Shown one piece after another: positions 19,124-28,808 of a stretch of 59,626 bases of DNA (the first letter of the stretch is position 1; the number at the start of each line of letters is the position of its first letter). The stretch comes from Bradyrhizobium sp. NAS96.2 (GTDB lineage: Bacteria > Pseudomonadota > Alphaproteobacteria > Rhizobiales > Xanthobacteraceae). The DNA lies in contig NZ_LGHK01000009.1 in assembly GCF_001908235.1 (NCBI RefSeq), positions 1 through 59,626 of the forward strand, given 5' to 3'. Under the pieces are notes generated by a model, which saw only the letters and a program-made list of their open reading frames with translations, was not told the origin of the DNA and ran no database searches. The translations under genes and the position numbers were made by a program.

Positions 19124-21192
19124 GCGGAGCCTGCGAATGCCAGCACCGAGCGCGGCGGTGCCGTGGCGTCAGCGCCGGATACGATGAGCTCGCCCGTTTG
19201 CTCCACCTTGGTCGTGTTCAAGACCTGCTGCCAGCTGTTGTATTCCGCCATCCTCGGCATCCTGAACACGATCTCCTGCGGCGCGGCATTGAGCACGATA
19301 AAGATCGGCGCCTGGCCTTGTTCCATCGGGCCCAGCACATAGGCCAGGAACCGGCTTTCCGGGAATTTCCAGTCGGATTCCTTCATTTCCTCCGCAGAGG
19401 GCGTCAGCCACAGCACGCCATAGCTGCCGTCGGTGCGGCGGCCGTCGAGCCAGCTCTGGCAGCGGATCTGGCCGAACCGCTGGCGCAGCGCGGTGAGATG
19501 ACCGATGAAATCGATATCGTCATCGTCGGTGCCGAGGTTTTCCCAGCCGATCCAGCCGGTCTCATTGTCCTGGCAATAGGCGTTGTTATTGCCTCCTTGC
19601 GTGTTGGCGACCTCGTCGCCGGCGAGGATCAGCGGCGTGCCCTGTGCGAGCAGCAGGCAGGCCAGCGCATTCTTCCTGAGCTGCCGGCGCAGCGCGATGA
19701 TGGTGGGATCATCGGTCGGGCCTTCATGGCCGCAATTGTTGCTGTGATTGTCGTTGGAGCCGTCGCGATTGTCCTCGCCATTGGCCTCGTTGTGCTTCTC
19801 GTTGTAGCTGAACAGGTCGGCGAGCGTGAAGCCGTCATGCACGGTGATGTGATTGACGCTGGCGCGGGTCGCGCGGTTGTCGTGGTGAAACAGATCCGAC
19901 GAGGCGGTCATGCGGCCCGAGATGTCGCCGATCAGGCTGCCTTCGCCACTCCAGTAGCGCCGCATCGCACTGCGATAGCGATCATTCCACTCCGACCATT
20001 GCGACGGAAAGGCGCCGACCTGGTAGCCGCCGAGACCGAGGTCCCAGGGCTCGGCCACCATCTTGGCGGTCGCCAGCACCGGGTCCTGGCGGATCGCGGT
20101 GAGGAAGGGATGGTTGCGATCGAACCCGTTCGACCCGCGCGCCAAGGTCGTGGCGAGATCGAAGCGGAAGCCGTCGACATGGCAAACCTCGACCCAGTAG
20201 CGCAGCGAATCCATCACCATCTGCAGCACGCGCGGATGGGTGAGGTTGACCGAGCTGCCGCAGCCGGTGAAGTCGTCATAGAAGCGCGGGTTCTCGCGGT
20301 CCAGCCAGTAATAGGAGGCATTGTCGATGCCGCGGAAGCACAGCGTCGGGCCCATATGGTTGCCCTCGGCGGTGTGGTTGTAGACGACGTCGAGCAGCAC
20401 CTCGATGCCGGCATCGTGCAGTCGTGCGACTGTTGTACGAAACGAGTCCAGCGCATTGTCCTGGGCGTAGCGCGCCTCCGGCGCGAAGAAGGCGATGGTG
20501 TTGTAGCCCCAGTAATTCGACAGCTTCTTCTCGACCAGCACGCGGTCGTCGATCAAGCCGTGGATCGGCAACAGCTCGATGGTGGTGACGCCGAGCCGCT
20601 TGAGGTGGTCGATCATCGCCGGCGACGACAGGCCGCCATAGGTGCCGCGCAAACTCGGCGGCACGTCCTCGCGCTTCTGCGTCAGGCCCTTGACGTGGGC
20701 CTCGTAGAGGATGGTGTCTGCCCAAGGAATCTGCGGCCGGATCTCGCGGCGGCCCCAATTGAAGGTCTCGTCGACCACGACAGCCTTCGGCATGCCGCGG
20801 GCATTGTCGCGCCGGTCAAAGGAGAGGTCCTCGCGCGCGCTGCCGGTGCGGTAGGCGAAATGCGCATCGCTCCACACCAGCCGGCCGGCGAGCCGCTTGG
20901 CGTAGGGATCGAGCAACAGCTTGTTGGCGTTGAAGCGGTGGCCGCGCTCCGGCGCGTAGGGCCCGTAGACGCGATAGCCGTAAAGCTGGCCCGGCGAGAC
21001 ATCGTTGAGATAGCAGTGCCAGACGTCCTCGGTGCGCTCCGGAATCTCGATCCGCTCGAGCTCGCGGCGGCCCTGGCCGTCGAACAGGCACAGCTCGACC
21101 TTCTCCGCATTGGCCGAGAACAACGCAAAATTGGTGCCTCTGCCGTCCCAGCTTGCACCGAGCCGTGCGGAGGTTCCCCCGGTCAGTCGCAT
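19120..21192 (-). CDS. glgX: Glycogen debranching enzyme (GlgX/TreX type)
   Basis: GH13 isoamylase-type enzyme (690 aa) that hydrolyses alpha-1,6 branches, making linear maltodextrins for TreY. N-terminal CBM48 region: GASWDGRGTNFALFSANAEK. Catalytic motifs: LDVVYNHTAEGNHMG (about 267-281), DGFRFDLATTLAR (Asp345), MVAEPWDLG (Glu381) and NHITVHDGFTLADL. Its position next to treZ and treY favours the name treX, but the protein cannot be told from GlgX by sequence alone. It overlaps treZ by four bases and starts three bases after the glgB stop. Confidence 0.93.
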   Translation of the reverse strand: MRLTGGTSARLGASWDGRGTNFALFSANAEKVELCLFDGQGRRELERIEIPERTEDVWHCYLNDVSPGQLYGYRVYGPYAPERGHRFNANKLLLDPYAKRLAGRLVWSDAHFAYRTGSAREDLSFDRRDNARGMPKAVVVDETFNWGRREIRPQIPWADTILYEAHVKGLTQKREDVPPSLRGTYGGLSSPAMIDHLKRLGVTTIELLPIHGLIDDRVLVEKKLSNYWGYNTIAFFAPEARYAQDNALDSFRTTVARLHDAGIEVLLDVVYNHTAEGNHMGPTLCFRGIDNASYYWLDRENPRFYDDFTGCGSSVNLTHPRVLQMVMDSLRYWVEVCHVDGFRFDLATTLARGSNGFDRNHPFLTAIRQDPVLATAKMVAEPWDLGLGGYQVGAFPSQWSEWNDRYRSAMRRYWSGEGSLIGDISGRMTASSDLFHHDNRATRASVNHITVHDGFTLADLFSYNEKHNEANGEDNRDGSNDNHSNNCGHEGPTDDPTIIALRRQLRKNALACLLLAQGTPLILAGDEVANTQGGNNNAYCQDNETGWIGWENLGTDDDDIDFIGHLTALRQRFGQIRCQSWLDGRRTDGSYGVLWLTPSAEEMKESDWKFPESRFLAYVLGPMEQGQAPIFIVLNAAPQEIVFRMPRMAEYNSWQQVLNTTKVEQTGELIVSGADATAPPRSVLAFAGSA

Positions 21193-21195
21193 GAA

Positions 21196-23343
21196 TCAGC
21201 TTTCCGGTACGAGGAAGATCGCAGCCAGCGGTGGGATCGTCAGGCTCAGCTCCGGCGTGGCGCCTTCCGAGGCGCACACTTCACCGATATTGCCGACATT
21301 GGTGCCGCCGTAATGCGCGGAATCCGAGTTGAACACCTCGTGCCACTTGCCTGCGAACGGCACGCGGACGCGATAGTTGCGATAGACGTTGGGCGAGAAG
21401 TTCGCGACCACGAGGCAGCGTGCGCGGGCATCATTGCCCTTGCGGATCCAGGCGAACACGTTGTTGTTGGCGTCGTCGGTGACGACCCATTCGAAGCCGG
21501 CCTGGTCGCAATCGAGCTCATGCAGTGCCGGCAGCACGCGATAGAGACGATTGAGGTCGCGGACCAGGTTCTGGATGCCGCTATGCCTCGGCTGTTTTAG
21601 CAGATGCCAATCGATCGAGTAGTCGTGATTCCACTCGCGCTCCTGGCCGAACTCGCAGCCCATGAACATCAGCTTCTTGCCGGGGTGGCCGAACATGAAG
21701 CTGTAATAGGCGCGCAAATTCGCAAAGCGCTGCCAGTCGTCACCGGGCATGCGGCCGAGGATCGAGCGCTTGCCGTGCACGACCTCGTCGTGGGACAGCG
21801 GCAGGATGAAGTTCTCCGAGAAGGCGTAGTGCAGGCCGAACAGGATGTCGCCGTGATGGAATTTGCGGTGGATGGGATCCTTGCCGATGTATTTCAGCGT
21901 GTCGTGCATCCAGCCCATGTTCCACTTGTAGCCGAAGCCGAGCCCGCCATATTCGACCGGACGCGACACCTGTGGCCACGCGGTGGATTCCTCCGCGGCG
22001 GTCGTTGCCTGCGGGAAATGCGCGAACAGCTCGGTGTTGAAGCGGCGCAGGAAGTCGATCGCCTCGATGTTTTCGCGGCCGCCATATTTGTTCGGGATCC
22101 AGCCGCCGGCGGGGCGGCTGTAGTCGAGATAGAGCATCGAGGCGACGGCATCGACGCGCAGCCCGTCGATGCCGTAGCGATCGAGCCAGAACAGCGCGTT
22201 CGACACCAGGAAGTTGGTGACCTCGGTGCGCCCGTAATTGTAGATCAGCGTGCCCCAATCGAGGTGACGGCCCTGCAGCGGATTGGCGTGCTCGTAGAGC
22301 GCGGTGCCGTCGAAATTGCCGAGGCCGTGCGGATCGTCGGGGAAATGTCCAGGCACCCAGTCGAGCAGCACGGCGAGCCCTGCGCCGTGGCAGGCGTCGA
22401 TCAGCGCCGCGAAATCGTCGGGCGATCCGAACCGGCTGGTCGGGGCGAACATGCCGGTCGGCTGGTAGCCCCAGGAGCCGTCGAACGGATGCTCTGATAT
22501 GGGCAGGAATTCGACATGGGTGAAGCCCATGTCGCTGGCATAGGCCGGCAGCTGCTCCGCCATTTCGCGATAGGTCAGCCACTCATTGCGGCCCTTGCGC
22601 CGCCACGAGCCGAGATGGACCTCGTAGATCGACATCGGCGAGCTCAGCGCGTTGACGCGATCGGGCGCCGGGCGCGGGTGCGGGATCTTGCGCTCGTCGA
22701 TCACGATCGAGGCGGTCTTCGGGCGCACCTCGGCGGCGAACGCCAATGGATCGGACTTCAGCGGCAGATGCTGGCCGTTGCGCCCGATGATCTCGAACTT
22801 GTAGTGGTCGCCGACGCGCGCCCGCGGGATGAACAGCTCCCAATAGCCCGGGCCGCGCACCCGCATCGGATGCCGCCGGCCGTCCCAGAAATTGAAGTCG
22901 CCGACCACGCTGACCCGCCGCGCATTCGGCGCCAGCACCACGAAGCCGATGCCGTCGACGCCGTCGAGCGTCATCGGATGCGCACCCAGCGTGTCGTAGA
23001 CCCGCTGATGCGTGCCTTCGCCGAGCAGATAGAGATCGAAATCGCTCAGGATCGGCGGAAAGCGGTAGGCGTCCTCCAGTTCGACGACCTTGTCGCCGAA
23101 CCGGGCGCGGAGCTGGTAGCGCGTCGAGCCGTTCGGCAAGGGGCCCGCGAACAGGCCGGCGTCATGGATCCGCGCCAGCGGTGCCGTCTCGCCATGCTCG
23201 CCGATCGCCTCGACATTGGCGGCATCGGGCAGGAAGGCGCGCACCACGTTGCGATCCCCCTCGGCGTGGAGCCCGAGATAGTGGAACGGATCGGAGTGGC
23301 GGCCCTCGATGATGGCATAGGCCTCGGCGGGCAGTTTGCTCAT
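21196..23343 (-). CDS. glgB: 1,4-alpha-glucan branching enzyme
   Basis: GlgB (715 aa, GH13) introduces alpha-1,6 branches into alpha-glucan. It has the long form with two N-terminal sandwich modules (about 15-100 and 125-220; [20 protein letters not shown]), then the barrel with [12 protein letters not shown] (about 326-337), [16 protein letters not shown] (Asp398), [10 protein letters not shown] (Glu451) and [12 protein letters not shown]. In this operon it probably branches the polymer extended by GlgE. Its start overlaps the treS stop by four bases. Confidence 0.96.
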   Translation of the reverse strand: MSKLPAEAYAIIEGRHSDPFHYLGLHAEGDRNVVRAFLPDAANVEAIGEHGETAPLARIHDAGLFAGPLPNGSTRYQLRARFGDKVVELEDAYRFPPILSDFDLYLLGEGTHQRVYDTLGAHPMTLDGVDGIGFVVLAPNARRVSVVGDFNFWDGRRHPMRVRGPGYWELFIPRARVGDHYKFEIIGRNGQHLPLKSDPLAFAAEVRPKTASIVIDERKIPHPRPAPDRVNALSSPMSIYEVHLGSWRRKGRNEWLTYREMAEQLPAYASDMGFTHVEFLPISEHPFDGSWGYQPTGMFAPTSRFGSPDDFAALIDACHGAGLAVLLDWVPGHFPDDPHGLGNFDGTALYEHANPLQGRHLDWGTLIYNYGRTEVTNFLVSNALFWLDRYGIDGLRVDAVASMLYLDYSRPAGGWIPNKYGGRENIEAIDFLRRFNTELFAHFPQATTAAEESTAWPQVSRPVEYGGLGFGYKWNMGWMHDTLKYIGKDPIHRKFHHGDILFGLHYAFSENFILPLSHDEVVHGKRSILGRMPGDDWQRFANLRAYYSFMFGHPGKKLMFMGCEFGQEREWNHDYSIDWHLLKQPRHSGIQNLVRDLNRLYRVLPALHELDCDQAGFEWVVTDDANNNVFAWIRKGNDARARCLVVANFSPNVYRNYRVRVPFAGKWHEVFNSDSAHYGGTNVGNIGEVCASEGATPELSLTIPPLAAIFLVPES

Positions 23344-26300
23344 GCAACCTCATGCGGCTGTTGTGCCAAAATCCTTAACAGGCCGGTCAGCGGCACCCGC
23401 AGCCAATCCGGCCGGTTGGCCAGCTCATACTCGATCTCGTAGAAGGCTTTCTCAAGCAGGAAAAAGCTGAGCAGGCGGTCGGCGTCCTTGGCGCGTGCGG
23501 GCCACAGGCGCTGGCCGGCCATGGTCTCGCGATAGGCGGCCAGGAGGGCGTCCGTGGCCTGGTCGCGCCATTCGGCCAAAGCGAGGCTCAACCTGCCGCT
23601 CTCGTCGGGTGAAACCTTGAGCGCGCGTTCCAGCGCCGCCGTGGCCGCATAGTCGATCGAGCGGATCAGGCCGGCGACGTCGCGTGCCGCCGGCGCCTTG
23701 CGGCGCCGCTCGGCGATGGTGCGGCCCGGCCCACCGTCGAAATCGATGATGAAGACGTCGTCCTTGACCACCAGCAGCTGGCCGAGATGCAGGTCGCCAT
23801 GATGGCGGATGTTAAGCCCGTCGCTCTCGCGCGGCAGCAGCGCCTTTAGCCGCTCCGGCAGCATGTCGTGCTGGGCCTGCAACTGATCCGCCAGCAGCCG
23901 GTCGGCCTCCTTCAGGGAGCCGCGCCGTTGCTTCAGCGTGTCGAACACGCGCTCGGCGCGCGCCATGATCTCGTCGTTCCAGCGTTGCAGATCCTCGGGC
24001 CTGGTCGGCTCCGGCGCGAAGTCCGGCAGGTCGCGGTTGCTGGCGAGCGCGATGTGCAGCTCGGCGAGACGCTTTCCGCCATGTGACAAGTGGCGCAGAT
24101 AGGTGGCGTGATCGCCGTTCTCCTCCGGGTTTTCGCTCGCCGCAAGCAGGCGCTGTCGCTCCACGAGGCGGTCGAGGTGCAAGGCGCCGACATTCCAGAG
24201 GTCACCCTGGTTGACCACCATGGCGTGCAGCACCGCGATCGCGCTACGATTGTCGCCGTCCACCAGTTCCGAGGTGCCGAGCAACGCGGGCGTGTTGGGG
24301 AAATTGACCACTTCGGTGAGGAAGCGGCCCATCTCGATCTCAGGATTGATGCCGACCTCGAGCTTCCGGTAGATCTTGGTGACATACTCGTTGTCGACCA
24401 GCGCGGTCGAATGCGGCTGATCGTTCTCGAAGACGCGGATGCGCTCGGGCTGCCGCACCGGGCGGTCGGAAAAGCGGCTGGTCGGCCGGAATTCGAGCTT
24501 CAGGCCCTGCTCGCCCTCGTTGACCGTGAGGTTTTCCCGCAAGTTGCGCAGGAACAGGCCGGTGAAGATCTGGTCGGTGGCGACATCGAGCAGCGTGCCC
24601 TCGCGCGCGCCCTGACGGACGGCGGCGAACGCGCGCGGGTTGTAGCGCTCGCGGTCGAAGCGCACCCACTCGATCTGCATCGGCAGCACGTAGCGGCTGG
24701 TGTTACCGCGCTCGGTGGTTTCGAAGAAGATCAGCCAGGGCCGGTTGTCGCCGACGTCGCAGAACGGGATCGCCGACACCAGCGCCGGCTGGATCGCCTT
24801 GGCGGAATGCTCCGGGTACCAGCGCATCCGGGCGAGATGGCCGGGAAGCACGTCGTGCTCGAACACGCCGCGCTCCCGCGCCAGCGACGTCCAGGTCGAA
24901 TTCAGCGGCACCACCAGGGTCTCGAATTCCGGCACCGCGCGCGGCGTCACCGGCTCGGACTTGTCGCGCTCCTGCAACTGGAACCAGTAGAAGCCGTACG
25001 GCGCCAGCGTGATCATGTAGGGCAATTCGCCGATCGCGGGGAAGCGCGTGCGTCCCAGCATTTCGAGCGGAATGCGGTCCTTGAAGGCGGAGAGGTCGAG
25101 CTCGGTCGCCTGCGCCGAGCGCGACAGATTGGCGACGCACAGGATGACCTCGCCCTGATATTGCCGGACATAGGCCAGCACCGAGCGGTTCTCGGGGCGG
25201 ATGAAGGTCATGGTGCCGCGTCCGAACGCCAGCGTCGACTTGCGCACCGCGATCAGCCGCTTGGTTGCCGACAGCAGCGACGACAGGCTGCGCGACTGCG
25301 CCTCGACATTGACGGCCTCGTAGCCGTACACCGGGTCCATGATCATCGGCGCGTAGAGCCGCGCCGGGTCGGCGCGCGAGAAGCCGCCGTTGCGGTCCGG
25401 CGACCATTGCATCGGCGTCCGCACCCCGTTGCGGTCGCCGAGATAGATGTTGTCGCCCATGCCGATCTCGTCGCCGTAATAGATGATCGGCGTGCCGGGG
25501 AACGAGAGCAGCAGCGAGTTCATCAGCTCGATCTTGCGCCGGTCATTGTCCATCAGCGGCGCAAGGCGGCGGCGGATGCCGACATTGATGCGGGCGCGCG
25601 GGTCGTTGGCGTAGGTCGACCACAGATAGTCGCGCTCGACGTCGGTGACCATTTCCAAGGTCAGCTCGTCGTGATTGCGCAGGAACAGCGCCCATTGGCA
25701 GGCCGACGGGATGTCGGGCGTCTGCCGCAGGATGTCGGTGATCGGAAAGCGATCTTCCTGGGCGATCGCCATGTAGATGCGCGGCATCAGCGGGAAGTGA
25801 TAGGCCATGTGGCATTCGTCGCCATGGCCGAAATATTCCTGCACGTCCTCCGGCCATTGATTGGCCTCGGCCAAAAGGATCTTGCCCTTGGCATAGGCGT
25901 CGAGCTCCTGGCGCAGCCGCTTGATGATGGCATGCGTCTCCGGCAGGTTCTCGTTGTTGGTGCCGTCGCGCTCGCACAGATAGGGAATGGCGTCGAGCCG
26001 GAAGCCGTCGACGCCGGTGTCGAGCCAGCGCTTCATCACCTGCACGATGGCGCGCACGACGCGCGGATTGTCGAAGTTCAGATCCGGCTGGTGCGAGAAG
26101 AAGCGGTGCCAGTAGAACTGGCCGGCCTCAGGATCCCAGGTCCAGTTCGACTTTTCCGTGTCGGTGAAGATGATCCTCGTATCGAGGTATTTCTGGTCGG
26201 TGTCGCTCCAGACGTACCAGCTGCGCGCGCTCGAATTCGGCGGGCTGCGGCGCGCGCGCTTGAACCAGGCATGCTGGTCCGAGGTGTGGTTGACGACGAG

Positions 26301-26645
26301 CTCGGTGATGACGCGCAGGCCACGCTTCTTGGCTTCCTGGATGAAGCGCTTGAAGTCCTTCATCGTCCCGAAATCGGGATTGATGTCGCCATAATCGCCG
26401 ATGTCGTAGCCGTCGTCGCGGCCGGGTGAGGGATAGAACGGCAGCAGCCACAGCGCGGTGACGCCGAGCTCCTGCAGATAGCCGAGCTTCTCCGTCAGCC
26501 CCGCGAAGTCGCCGATGCCGTCATTGTTGCTGTCGGCAAACGCCTTGACGTGCAGCTGGTAGATGATCGCGTCCTTGTACCACAGCTGGTCCGTGGTCTC
26601 GGTCGCGACCTTCGCCTCGGTATTGACGGAGGAGAATACGTTCAT
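23340..26645 (-). CDS. treS: Trehalose synthase/maltokinase fusion
   Basis: A 1101-residue fusion. Residues about 20-560 are the GH13 trehalose synthase, interconverting trehalose and maltose: [32 protein letters not shown] (Asp218) and [12 protein letters not shown] (Glu260). The C-terminal half (about 620-1100) is a maltokinase with aminoglycoside-kinase-like [12 protein letters not shown] and [12 protein letters not shown], making maltose 1-phosphate for GlgE. ATG 26645 is the family start; upstream frame is antisense to nothing useful and overlaps glgE. Gap to glgE is ten bases. In mycobacteria the two activities are separate proteins forming a complex. Confidence 0.95.
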   Translation of the reverse strand: MNVFSSVNTEAKVATETTDQLWYKDAIIYQLHVKAFADSNNDGIGDFAGLTEKLGYLQELGVTALWLLPFYPSPGRDDGYDIGDYGDINPDFGTMKDFKRFIQEAKKRGLRVITELVVNHTSDQHAWFKRARRSPPNSSARSWYVWSDTDQKYLDTRIIFTDTEKSNWTWDPEAGQFYWHRFFSHQPDLNFDNPRVVRAIVQVMKRWLDTGVDGFRLDAIPYLCERDGTNNENLPETHAIIKRLRQELDAYAKGKILLAEANQWPEDVQEYFGHGDECHMAYHFPLMPRIYMAIAQEDRFPITDILRQTPDIPSACQWALFLRNHDELTLEMVTDVERDYLWSTYANDPRARINVGIRRRLAPLMDNDRRKIELMNSLLLSFPGTPIIYYGDEIGMGDNIYLGDRNGVRTPMQWSPDRNGGFSRADPARLYAPMIMDPVYGYEAVNVEAQSRSLSSLLSATKRLIAVRKSTLAFGRGTMTFIRPENRSVLAYVRQYQGEVILCVANLSRSAQATELDLSAFKDRIPLEMLGRTRFPAIGELPYMITLAPYGFYWFQLQERDKSEPVTPRAVPEFETLVVPLNSTWTSLARERGVFEHDVLPGHLARMRWYPEHSAKAIQPALVSAIPFCDVGDNRPWLIFFETTERGNTSRYVLPMQIEWVRFDRERYNPRAFAAVRQGAREGTLLDVATDQIFTGLFLRNLRENLTVNEGEQGLKLEFRPTSRFSDRPVRQPERIRVFENDQPHSTALVDNEYVTKIYRKLEVGINPEIEMGRFLTEVVNFPNTPALLGTSELVDGDNRSAIAVLHAMVVNQGDLWNVGALHLDRLVERQRLLAASENPEENGDHATYLRHLSHGGKRLAELHIALASNRDLPDFAPEPTRPEDLQRWNDEIMARAERVFDTLKQRRGSLKEADRLLADQLQAQHDMLPERLKALLPRESDGLNIRHHGDLHLGQLLVVKDDVFIIDFDGGPGRTIAERRRKAPAARDVAGLIRSIDYAATAALERALKVSPDESGRLSLALAEWRDQATDALLAAYRETMAGQRLWPARAKDADRLLSFFLLEKAFYEIEYELANRPDWLRVPLTGLLRILAQQPHEVA

Positions 26646-26655
26646 GACGGCTCCT

Positions 26656-28605
26656 TCAGGCGACACAGCGCAACAGCAACGCGGGATCGCGCGCAGGATC
26701 GAGACGCAGGCGGATGCCTCCCCATTCGAGCGCGTGGCGCTCGCCGGTGACAAGGTCTTCCAGTTCCGTGACGGGGCGGCGGGCATCGCCGCGGCCGACC
26801 ATGACGTCGCCGAGCGGAAGCCAGACCTCGCGCGGCTCCGACGACAATGCAATCGCGGCCGCGATCACATTGCCCTGATCGGCCGCCTCCTTGACGAAGC
26901 CGATCACGCCGCCGTCATCGACATTGATAAAGCGCAAATCGGCGAATTGTTGCAGGGCCGGATTGCCGCGCCTGATCCGGTTGAGCGTTGCGATGTAGGG
27001 CTTGATATTCCCCTGCTCGTCCCAGTCGCGCACCCTGATCTCGTACTTCTCGGAGTTGAGATATTCCTCGCGGCCGGGCACCGGCGCGTGCTCGATCAGT
27101 TCGAAGCCGCTATAGATGCCATAGCTGCTTGAAAGCGTCGCGGCGAGCGCGAGACGCGACTTGAACATCCAGGACTCGCCGCTTTGCAGGTGGAAGGGCA
27201 GGATGTCCGGTGTGTTGACGAAGAAATTCGGCCGAAAGAAGTCACGCTCGGGATACGAGGTCAACTCGCCGAGATACTGTTCGAGCTCGGCGCGCTGCGT
27301 GCGCCAGGTGAAGTATGTATAGGATTGCGTGAAGCCGAGCTTGGCGAGGCCCTTCATCAGTTTCGGCCGGGCGAAAGCTTCGGACAGGAACAGCGCGTCG
27401 GCATCGAGATCCTGCACCTCGCGGATCAGCCATTCCCAGAACGCCAGCGGCTCGGTGTGCGGGTTGTCGACCCGGAAGATCTTGACGCCCTGCTCGACCC
27501 AGAACAGCACGACATCGCGCAGCGCGCGCCACAGCGCTGCGGCATCCCCGGATCCGAAATCCGGATTGACGACATCGTCCCAGCGCTGCGGCGGATGTTC
27601 GGCGCTGCGCATCGAGCCGTCCGGGCGCCGCTTGAACCACTCTGGATGCTCGGTCAGCCAGGGATGATCGGGCGAGCACTGCACGGCGAAATCGAGCGCG
27701 ACCTCCATGCCGTGGCCCTCGCATGCCGCCACGAAGGCACGAAAATCGTCGAGCGTGCCGAGCTGCGGATGCACGGCGTCGTGGCCGCCCTCCGCCGCGC
27801 CGATCGCGTAGGGGCTGCCGGGATCGCCGGCCTGCGCGATGGCGGCGTTGTTGCGGCCCTTGCGATGCGTTCGTCCGATCGGGTGGATCGGCGCCAGCAG
27901 CACGACGTCAAAGCCCATCGCGGCGATGTCGGGAAGCCGCGCGATGCAGTCATTGAAGGTCGCGTGCACGCCGGATGTCCTGCCCTGGCTGCGCGGAAAC
28001 ATCTGGTACCAGGCGCTGCTGCGTGCCCGCGGACGGTCGGCGGTCAGGGGATAGAGCGGTGACCGCATCAGGTCGCGGCGAAACTGGCTGCCGGCCATCG
28101 CCTCGCGCAATTCGGGCGCCAGCAGCGCGCCCGGCTCGCCGGTCTGGAGAAAGATCTCGCACTGCCTGATGATGACGGCAGCCGCGGCAGGTCCGCCGGC
28201 CTGCGCCTGGGTCAGCATGCCGGCGCCTTCGAGTGCGTCCAGCGCGTGGTCGCCGCCGTCGCGCTGCTTCTGCTCGAAGCGATGCCGCCAGCTGGCGAAG
28301 TCATCGGTCCAGGCCTCGATCGCGAAGCTGTAGCGGCCGTGGCGGTCGGGCACGAAGGCGCCGCCCCAGCGGTCGTCGCTGTGCGGCGTCATCGGCGCGG
28401 ATTGCCACGCATCGTCGCCTTCCCGCCGCCACACCAATGCCGCTGATATCACATCATGTCCGTCCCGGTAGATGTCGGCCCACACCTCGACCGGTTCGCC
28501 CGCGATGCGCTTGACCGGAAAGCGGCCGCCATCAACCGACGGATAGACATCGGTGATATGAAAAGTGCCATGGGCACTCTCGACAGGCCGGAGGGTTTTG
28601 TTCAC
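26656..28605 (-). CDS. glgE: Alpha-1,4-glucan:maltose-1-phosphate maltosyltransferase
   Basis: GlgE (649 aa, GH13_3) transfers maltose from maltose 1-phosphate to the non-reducing end of an alpha-glucan. Motifs: VYPSVDGGRFPVKRIAGEP at the N-terminus, SSAWYQMFPRSQG, VALDFAVQCSPDHPWL, the nucleophile in KIFRVDNPHTEP (Asp380) and acid/base in LFLSEAFARPK (Glu409), matching the spacing of characterised GlgE. Start is taken as GTG 28605 (NKTLRPVES follows) from family similarity; the frame is open to 28887 but that part is the intergenic promoter region. It is the first gene of the operon. Confidence 0.95.
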   Translation of the reverse strand: MNKTLRPVESAHGTFHITDVYPSVDGGRFPVKRIAGEPVEVWADIYRDGHDVISAALVWRREGDDAWQSAPMTPHSDDRWGGAFVPDRHGRYSFAIEAWTDDFASWRHRFEQKQRDGGDHALDALEGAGMLTQAQAGGPAAAAVIIRQCEIFLQTGEPGALLAPELREAMAGSQFRRDLMRSPLYPLTADRPRARSSAWYQMFPRSQGRTSGVHATFNDCIARLPDIAAMGFDVVLLAPIHPIGRTHRKGRNNAAIAQAGDPGSPYAIGAAEGGHDAVHPQLGTLDDFRAFVAACEGHGMEVALDFAVQCSPDHPWLTEHPEWFKRRPDGSMRSAEHPPQRWDDVVNPDFGSGDAAALWRALRDVVLFWVEQGVKIFRVDNPHTEPLAFWEWLIREVQDLDADALFLSEAFARPKLMKGLAKLGFTQSYTYFTWRTQRAELEQYLGELTSYPERDFFRPNFFVNTPDILPFHLQSGESWMFKSRLALAATLSSSYGIYSGFELIEHAPVPGREEYLNSEKYEIRVRDWDEQGNIKPYIATLNRIRRGNPALQQFADLRFINVDDGGVIGFVKEAADQGNVIAAAIALSSEPREVWLPLGDVMVGRGDARRPVTELEDLVTGERHALEWGGIRLRLDPARDPALLLRCVA

Positions 28606-28675
28606 GGTGATGCCGCCATTGAAAAGGCAAATGACGTCCCCGCGCCGGGAAGGAGGCGCGCCAGACCCATATAGA

Positions 28676-28700
28676 AAGCCGCTCGCCGGGCAATGGTTCC
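28676..28700 (-). promoter_or_regulatory. Weak EcfG-like promoter candidate for the glgE operon
   Basis: Minus-strand GGAAC (28700-28696), 16 bases, then GCTT (28679-28676): a perfect -35 but only TT kept in the -10. It is about 70 bases upstream of the glgE start. Its -35 forms a perfect mirror, GTTCCC-GGT-GGGAAC, with the -35 of the malQ promoter. Confidence 0.35.
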
Positions 28701-28705
28701 CGGTG

Positions 28706-28730
28706 GGAACGCCGGATAGGGTAGAGCGTT
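28706..28730 (+). promoter_or_regulatory. EcfG promoter for malQ (perfect consensus)
   Basis: GGAAC at 28706-28710, 16 bases, CGTT at 28727-28730: exact match to the general-stress sigma consensus, 78 bases upstream of the malQ ATG. It places malQ and the GH15 gene in the probable general stress regulon. Confidence 0.7.
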
Positions 28731-28808
28731 GAACATCAACTATCCCTTTCCCGTATCTGTACAATTTAGCAACGATCCCAATACCGTTGCGAGCAGGCAG
28801 CGTGCCGA

